A stretch of DNA of 64,000 nt from NCBI GenBank assembly GCA_051294375.1, contig CM119263.1, forward strand, positions 12,441,723 through 12,505,722, in the 5' to 3' direction. The position numbers and the translations under genes are program-made. Source of the DNA: Paraspadella gotoi (taxonomy: Eukaryota; Chaetognatha). Below, one piece after another: positions 61,001-64,000 of this stretch. The notes beneath the pieces were generated by a model that was given only the letters and a program-made list of their open reading frames with translations, searched no databases and had not been told where the DNA came from. Position 1 is the stretch's first letter. Each line of letters begins with the position of its first letter.

Positions 61001-64000
61001 CAATGCCACTCTTATGTCTCTCTGACCTGATACACCTGCCGGCTGCCCTGTTCTCGCCTGCTGGCGAGGCGGGCGATTGTCTATTTTTGCCGCTTTTGCA
61101 ACAGGAATGATAGACTCCTCTCCTTCCTCTTGAAGCCATCGTTTTGGGCGGCGCCCAGTCCACAGAGAAAGGGGCTGAGTTGCTGCATTTGAAGGAGAGG
61201 CATCGTTTGCCCATTGCCTGCATAAGGGTCTCCGCCTGTCTCGTTGAGTGGAGACAGGGAAATCATTGTGCGGGCGTGGTGGCGGCGGGGCCTGCACCAC
61301 GCTTTTGATAAGCGAATCATAGCTTGGAGGGAGGTCGAATCGTCCTCCATCACGGTTCAAAGAGGGCTCAAGGGCTTTGATGTAGACTGCCTCTCTAATA
61401 CCTCTTGAGAACCAGTTTGGGTCATGGGACAGCACGAAACAGTCTGAATCTCTGAACAAATGGCCTGTTTCTGCTGAATGCTCAGCTATTGCGGACAAGT
61501 AGTGACCTCGTGCATTACGGTAAAGCTTTTTGTGTTGCTGGAAACGATCTGTAAGAGATTTGCCTGTCTCGCCCACATATGCTGCTGTACAGGCTTGGTT
61601 ACCCGCCCCTCTCTCTAAGTTTCACTTCTTTTTCACAACTTATTCAATCTGTCCTCACCTTGACCTGTCCTCTCATCTGACCACTATTCTGTCTCACCAC
61701 TTTGTTGGAAAACTTTTACCCTATTCTCTCTCTCTCTTCTTATGCACAAATTTCAAACCAATCTGTCAAAACGCTGATGAAGGCTTGTAAAACAAGTCGA
61801 AACATGTCTGTTCAACTATAAATATAATTCGTTGCAAACAAAAACTTTGTCAATTCTCTAATTAATAGTAACAACGAAAAAGAAAGGATTACTTCAATAT
61901 ATTTCTTTTAAAATTTTTAATAAAAAAATTTTAAGTAATTTAGTAAAACAAGTAAACTTGCAATTTTTCATAGTATATACGATTACCTTTGCCCAGCTCT
62001 TTTCGTAGCACAGGTTCTTGATCTCTGAGAAACATCAGGTCTCGCTGAAGGAAATAAGCTCCTTGAACTAAGCTTTGTTCTCGGCACTGATTAACCGCTT
62101 CCTCGTGGGCTGACCACTGGTGCTCTTGACGAAAAATCTCTTGTGCCTGAAATAATAAAGGTAAGTATGTACATACAGAAGGCTTTATATTAGAAAAAGC
62201 TCTTTCGCCTTTTCGAACTGGGAATCAGTTTTAACCAAATCACTGAACCAAATTTGATACGATTTTGCGTACAGTATCCCAATGGCCGTACAAATGGGAC
62301 TATCAGATTCGAGGCGATTTTCGATATTTTACCCCTGAGCCATGGGTGGTCACCCCAGGGGGGAAAATGACTTTTTTTTTTAAAAGAAAAGTTTTCGTGG
62401 GATCATTTGCATTAATGAATTAAATTTGTAGAAAAACCATTTTAAAACGAATTTTCAAAAATTTATATTGATTTTTTTCCTTTTGAACATTGTTAGTCAA
62501 TCATTTTAGATATAATTTTGTTCCCCTAACGAAAGCTGGTATGAACCTGGAAATTGAGCAAAAATTTCCTTTTCACAATAATAGATTTACTTTTCGGGAT
62601 GAAAAATTAACAAAATTTGAAAAAAAACTGTTCATTTTTTGCACACCTGGGCTGACCTGTTAGGGGCCCATATTTCGGGTCATAGGTCAAATTTCAAAAA
62701 TCCCCTTGATACTCCCATTTCTATTGCCCAATACTATAGTAGGGGTGGCCTATTTCAGTTGGTTAGGTCAAAAATTTTAATTGAGCTCAAACCAAAATTT
62801 ATACATTTCTTAAAAAATTAAGATAGACAAAAAAATTTTAACATGACTCTATACCGTATATATTAATTTTTAAATATTTATTTATAGATAGGAATGGCTA
62901 AAGATTTTTTAAAGATTTTTTTAATTTTTAAGATCAGATTCAGAGCCTTAGCCCGTCTGGCGAGATAAAAAGCATTCTCCCCCCACCATTTTATATCGAA
63001 TTACTTGTTGTAATTTCTGTTTCATCCAAGGATCGATTTTGGAACATATTGGATAGTGCTCTTTCAAATAGTTTTGCGCTTCAACCTGATGCAACTTCAT
63101 GTTTTTGCACACTAAATCTGTTGCACCAAGAAGTATTTGAGACAATTTGGCCTGAAAAATTTGAAAAAAACCTAAAACTTAAAATATAATAATCAGAAAA
63201 TATAATGAACTTTGCACAATAGTTAATAACTACCTGTTCGACAAGCAATTTTCCCATTCCGGGTGACATTTTTTCTAATTCATCATTCATGATGACGGCT
63301 TCAAAAACTCGTTTTAAGTACTCGCTCATCAAGGCTTCATTAACCTATGGTAAAAAAAAATAATATAAGATGAAAGAATCTTTAAAATTTTTAATAAGGG
63401 CAAACTGTCACTGGCGCGGTCTACGTACGTAAAGTTGAATAAATCACATAATTTTCATTCAGTACTAATGAATTTTTAAATGAATTTATCACATTTTCCA
63501 TTCTCCCGAGTAAACCTGTCAACTAGTGAAGTTGCACTCACTTGAACCGTAATCTCTTCGTCGTTGTATCCAAGACCTTTTAATTCCGAGATCAACCTGG
63601 ATCGATACTGAGTGTACCAACCCTTGGGTTCTTTGTAAGTGATCGCAGTCAATATTGGAATAGCACGAGACATCAGATCCTTGTTCCAAATTCGCAGGTC
63701 TATGTCTATGCTCGTAGGAGCATGAGGCGTATGGTAGAGGTACGGGATTGGAGGAGGACGTTCTTGCAGCTAGAGGAAGTTATAGGGATATCTTGAGTGG
63801 CGAGTAAGTATTAGTCATGATTTGTCCTTTAAATATACCTGATCTCCGTTGAGCATCGGCGCGCAGTCTTTGACCCGAACCTGCAAAAATTCCGCGTATT
63901 TACGCCACTGCGGTTTTTGGGACCTTTCCACGACCAATTCGGCTACGAGGTAGTTCTTGTGAGCGTCCTGAATCTTGGCTTCGAGTGAACCGGGCCGCGT
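52022..64000 (-). CDS. Large multi-pass membrane protein, unrecognised, at least 19 exons (5' end outside)
   Basis: Exons in coding order: 63839-64000 (partial), 63542-63769, 63234-63344, 62987-63151, 61987-62146, 60104-60305, 59857-59998, 59637-59789, 59359-59511, 59147-59274, 58593-58713, 58417-58523, 58166-58347, 55423-55629, 54222-54408, 52967-53161, 52633-52822, 52475-52564, 52022-52155; about 1000 codons. The N-terminal part is soluble (VERSQKPQWRKYAEFLQVRV, WYTQYRSRLISELKGLGY). The middle has five or six hydrophobic helices (IDAIYFFAVVIPWL, FGTFFLLLLYPLACLL, FIVFEALLWHGVALGVV, LLALIVGSLLCPLASITLAV). Then come GRVPSADSFVARRTEGPGLA and a soluble tail with SVIHTPKGNLAIAMPFLD. The consistent phases argue for one gene. 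I do not recognise the family. The junction 61987/60305 (phase 1 to phase 2) does not fit, so a small exon is missing or an indel is present; a Penelope-like relic lies in that intron. Confidence 0.75.
53361..53475. repeat. Perfect 41-bp inverted repeat with 33-nt loop
   Basis: Arms 53361-53401 and 53435-53475 are exact reverse complements (AATTTCAGGTAACGAATTTC at the outer left end). In an intron of the large membrane-protein gene. Confidence 0.9.
54555..55191. mobile_element. Palindromic MITE-like element, second member
   Basis: Inverted ends around CAGTAGAGTGATGTGAAA, with inner blocks such as ACTATATACAAAATAAGC pairing imperfectly across the centre. Interior blocks (GGATTTGGATTCCTTACAAA, TTAATGACATAATTTTT) resemble those of the element at 6523-7158. 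Non-coding, intronic. Confidence 0.55.
55770..56325 (-). mobile_element. Tc1/mariner deletion derivative with TA duplication
   Basis: Inverted termini CTATCTAGGAAAAAAGTATA (perfect over about 26 bp) enclose 556 bp, flanked on both sides by TA, the Tc1/mariner target. On the minus strand an internal frame reads LLYESIPRQMQAVVDAEE, a transposase C-terminus. Most of the transposase is deleted. Related sequence at 5386-5820. Confidence 0.75.
56945..56993 (+). repeat. tRNA-Leu-like 3' half ending in CCA
   Basis: A stretch at about 56950 reads as a long variable arm (TCTCTTCGGAG), then GCGTGGATTCAAATCTCAC as T arm, then GGCTGATA followed by CCA. Class II (Leu-type) tRNAs have this order, but eukaryotic genes do not encode CCA. 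No 5' half is present, so this is not a functional tRNA gene; a reverse-transcribed fragment is more likely. Confidence 0.45.
57047..57778 (+). mobile_element. TRIM-like retroelement 2 (direct LTRs, tRNA-like module)
   Basis: Second member of the family seen at 12029. LTRs 57047-57300 and 57524-57778, starting TGTGGCAGC and ending GTTGCCAT; internal region of about 223 bp with the same GGTGGGGGA tract before the 3' LTR. A perfect 5-bp duplication, ACAGT (57042-57046 and 57779-57783), brackets it. Both LTRs contain the A box TGGCTGAGCAGG and the B box GGTTCAATCCC. Located in an intron of the large membrane-protein gene. Confidence 0.85.
60417..60459 (-). ncRNA. Hammerhead ribozyme motif, degenerate copy (left arm)
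   Basis: Minus-strand counterpart of the motif at 61770-61815. Stem II and the GAAAC core are the same, but the conserved CTGATGA reads CGGATGA, which should impair catalysis. This copy has the same orientation as the GIY-YIG frame. Confidence 0.5.
60917..61576 (-). pseudogene. GIY-YIG endonuclease fragment of the Penelope-like element
   Basis: Open frame of about 219 codons without a natural start; it continues upstream to the arm border, reading QACTAAYVGETGKSL. This is the YIG half of a GIY-YIG fold, followed by RFQQHKKLYR, AIAEHSAETGH and REAVYIKALEPSLNRDGG, the spacing of Penelope-type endonucleases. The remainder is Pro/Arg-rich. N-terminal RT lost; non-autonomous. Confidence 0.65.
61770..61815 (+). 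ncRNA. Hammerhead ribozyme motif, intact core (right arm)
   Basis: CTGATGA (61774-61780), then stem II GGCTTGT/ACAAGTC closed by AAA, then CGAAAC (61798-61803), then ATGTC. The presumed cleavage triplet is GTC (61806-61808). TGTT after it can pair with AACG before CTGATGA as stem I. Stem III would be only CATG, which is self-complementary, as in hammerheads of Penelope-like elements thought to act as dimers. Folding was done by eye. Confidence 0.6.

Larger units (their letters stand above)
60371..61859 (-). mobile_element. Penelope-like element relic with inverted arms
   Basis: Arms 60371-60626 and 61611-61859 are near-perfect inverted repeats of about 250 bp, starting GAGAATTGACAAAGTTTTTG. 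Between them, on the minus strand, lies a GIY-YIG endonuclease-like frame. Reverse transcriptase is absent. Inverted or direct pseudo-LTRs, a GIY-YIG end and hammerhead motifs are features of Penelope-like retroelements, which is why I assign it there. It sits in an intron of the large membrane-protein gene, exactly where the exon phases fail to match. Confidence 0.7.

Overview
This is a metazoan nuclear window: AT-rich, with split genes, mostly short introns (often 50-90 nt) and a few long ones packed with repeats. Gene content (TRAM1, STX18, YIPF6, UBE2J1, SNAPC3, an R-Ras2/Ras64B-type GTPase) points to an invertebrate animal; I cannot fix the phylum from the sequence. All gene models were built by hand from splice sites, reading phase and protein similarity, and nearly all close into full-length products.

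Layout. Thirteen genes in a row lie on the minus strand. In transcription order they are YIPF6 (48.2 kb), NUDCD2, STX18, TRAM1, an RPP25-like Alba protein, RPA1, MRM2, DNLZ, PLA2G15, SNAPC3, UBE2J1, an NAD-dependent epimerase-like protein and NUDT14 (0.3 kb). Some neighbours are extremely close: MRM2-DNLZ 15 nt and NUDCD2-STX18 22 nt. A Ras GTPase gene (RRAS2 type) runs divergently on the plus strand at 48.8-50.0 kb. The right 12 kb is one large minus-strand gene of at least 19 exons for a multi-pass membrane protein that I do not recognise; its 5' end lies beyond the window.

Themes. Several products act in the ER/Golgi system (TRAM1, STX18, YIPF6, UBE2J1). MRM2 and DNLZ are both mitochondrial. 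RPA1, SNAPC3 and the RPP25-like protein act on DNA or small RNA. No shared pathway is evident beyond the tight spacing of some pairs.

Mobile DNA. The most interesting elements are: (1) two small terminal-repeat retroelements (TRIM-like, about 730 bp, LTRs about 255 bp) whose LTR carries a tRNA-like module with A and B boxes; (2) a Penelope-like relic with inverted arms of about 250 bp, a GIY-YIG endonuclease end and a hammerhead ribozyme motif; (3) a repeat family ('element A') with short inverted ends sitting in introns of at least five genes; (4) several palindromic or TIR elements, one with a clean TA duplication.

Caution. RPA1 intron 7 (28.5-36.5 kb) holds redundant copies of its own flanks: a 4.8-kb near-identical copy of 38.6-43.4 kb with single-base frameshifts, and a very noisy copy of 25.2-26.8 kb. 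The junctions fall in element A. This looks like assembly redundancy or a very recent duplication, and I treat the genes in it as broken copies.
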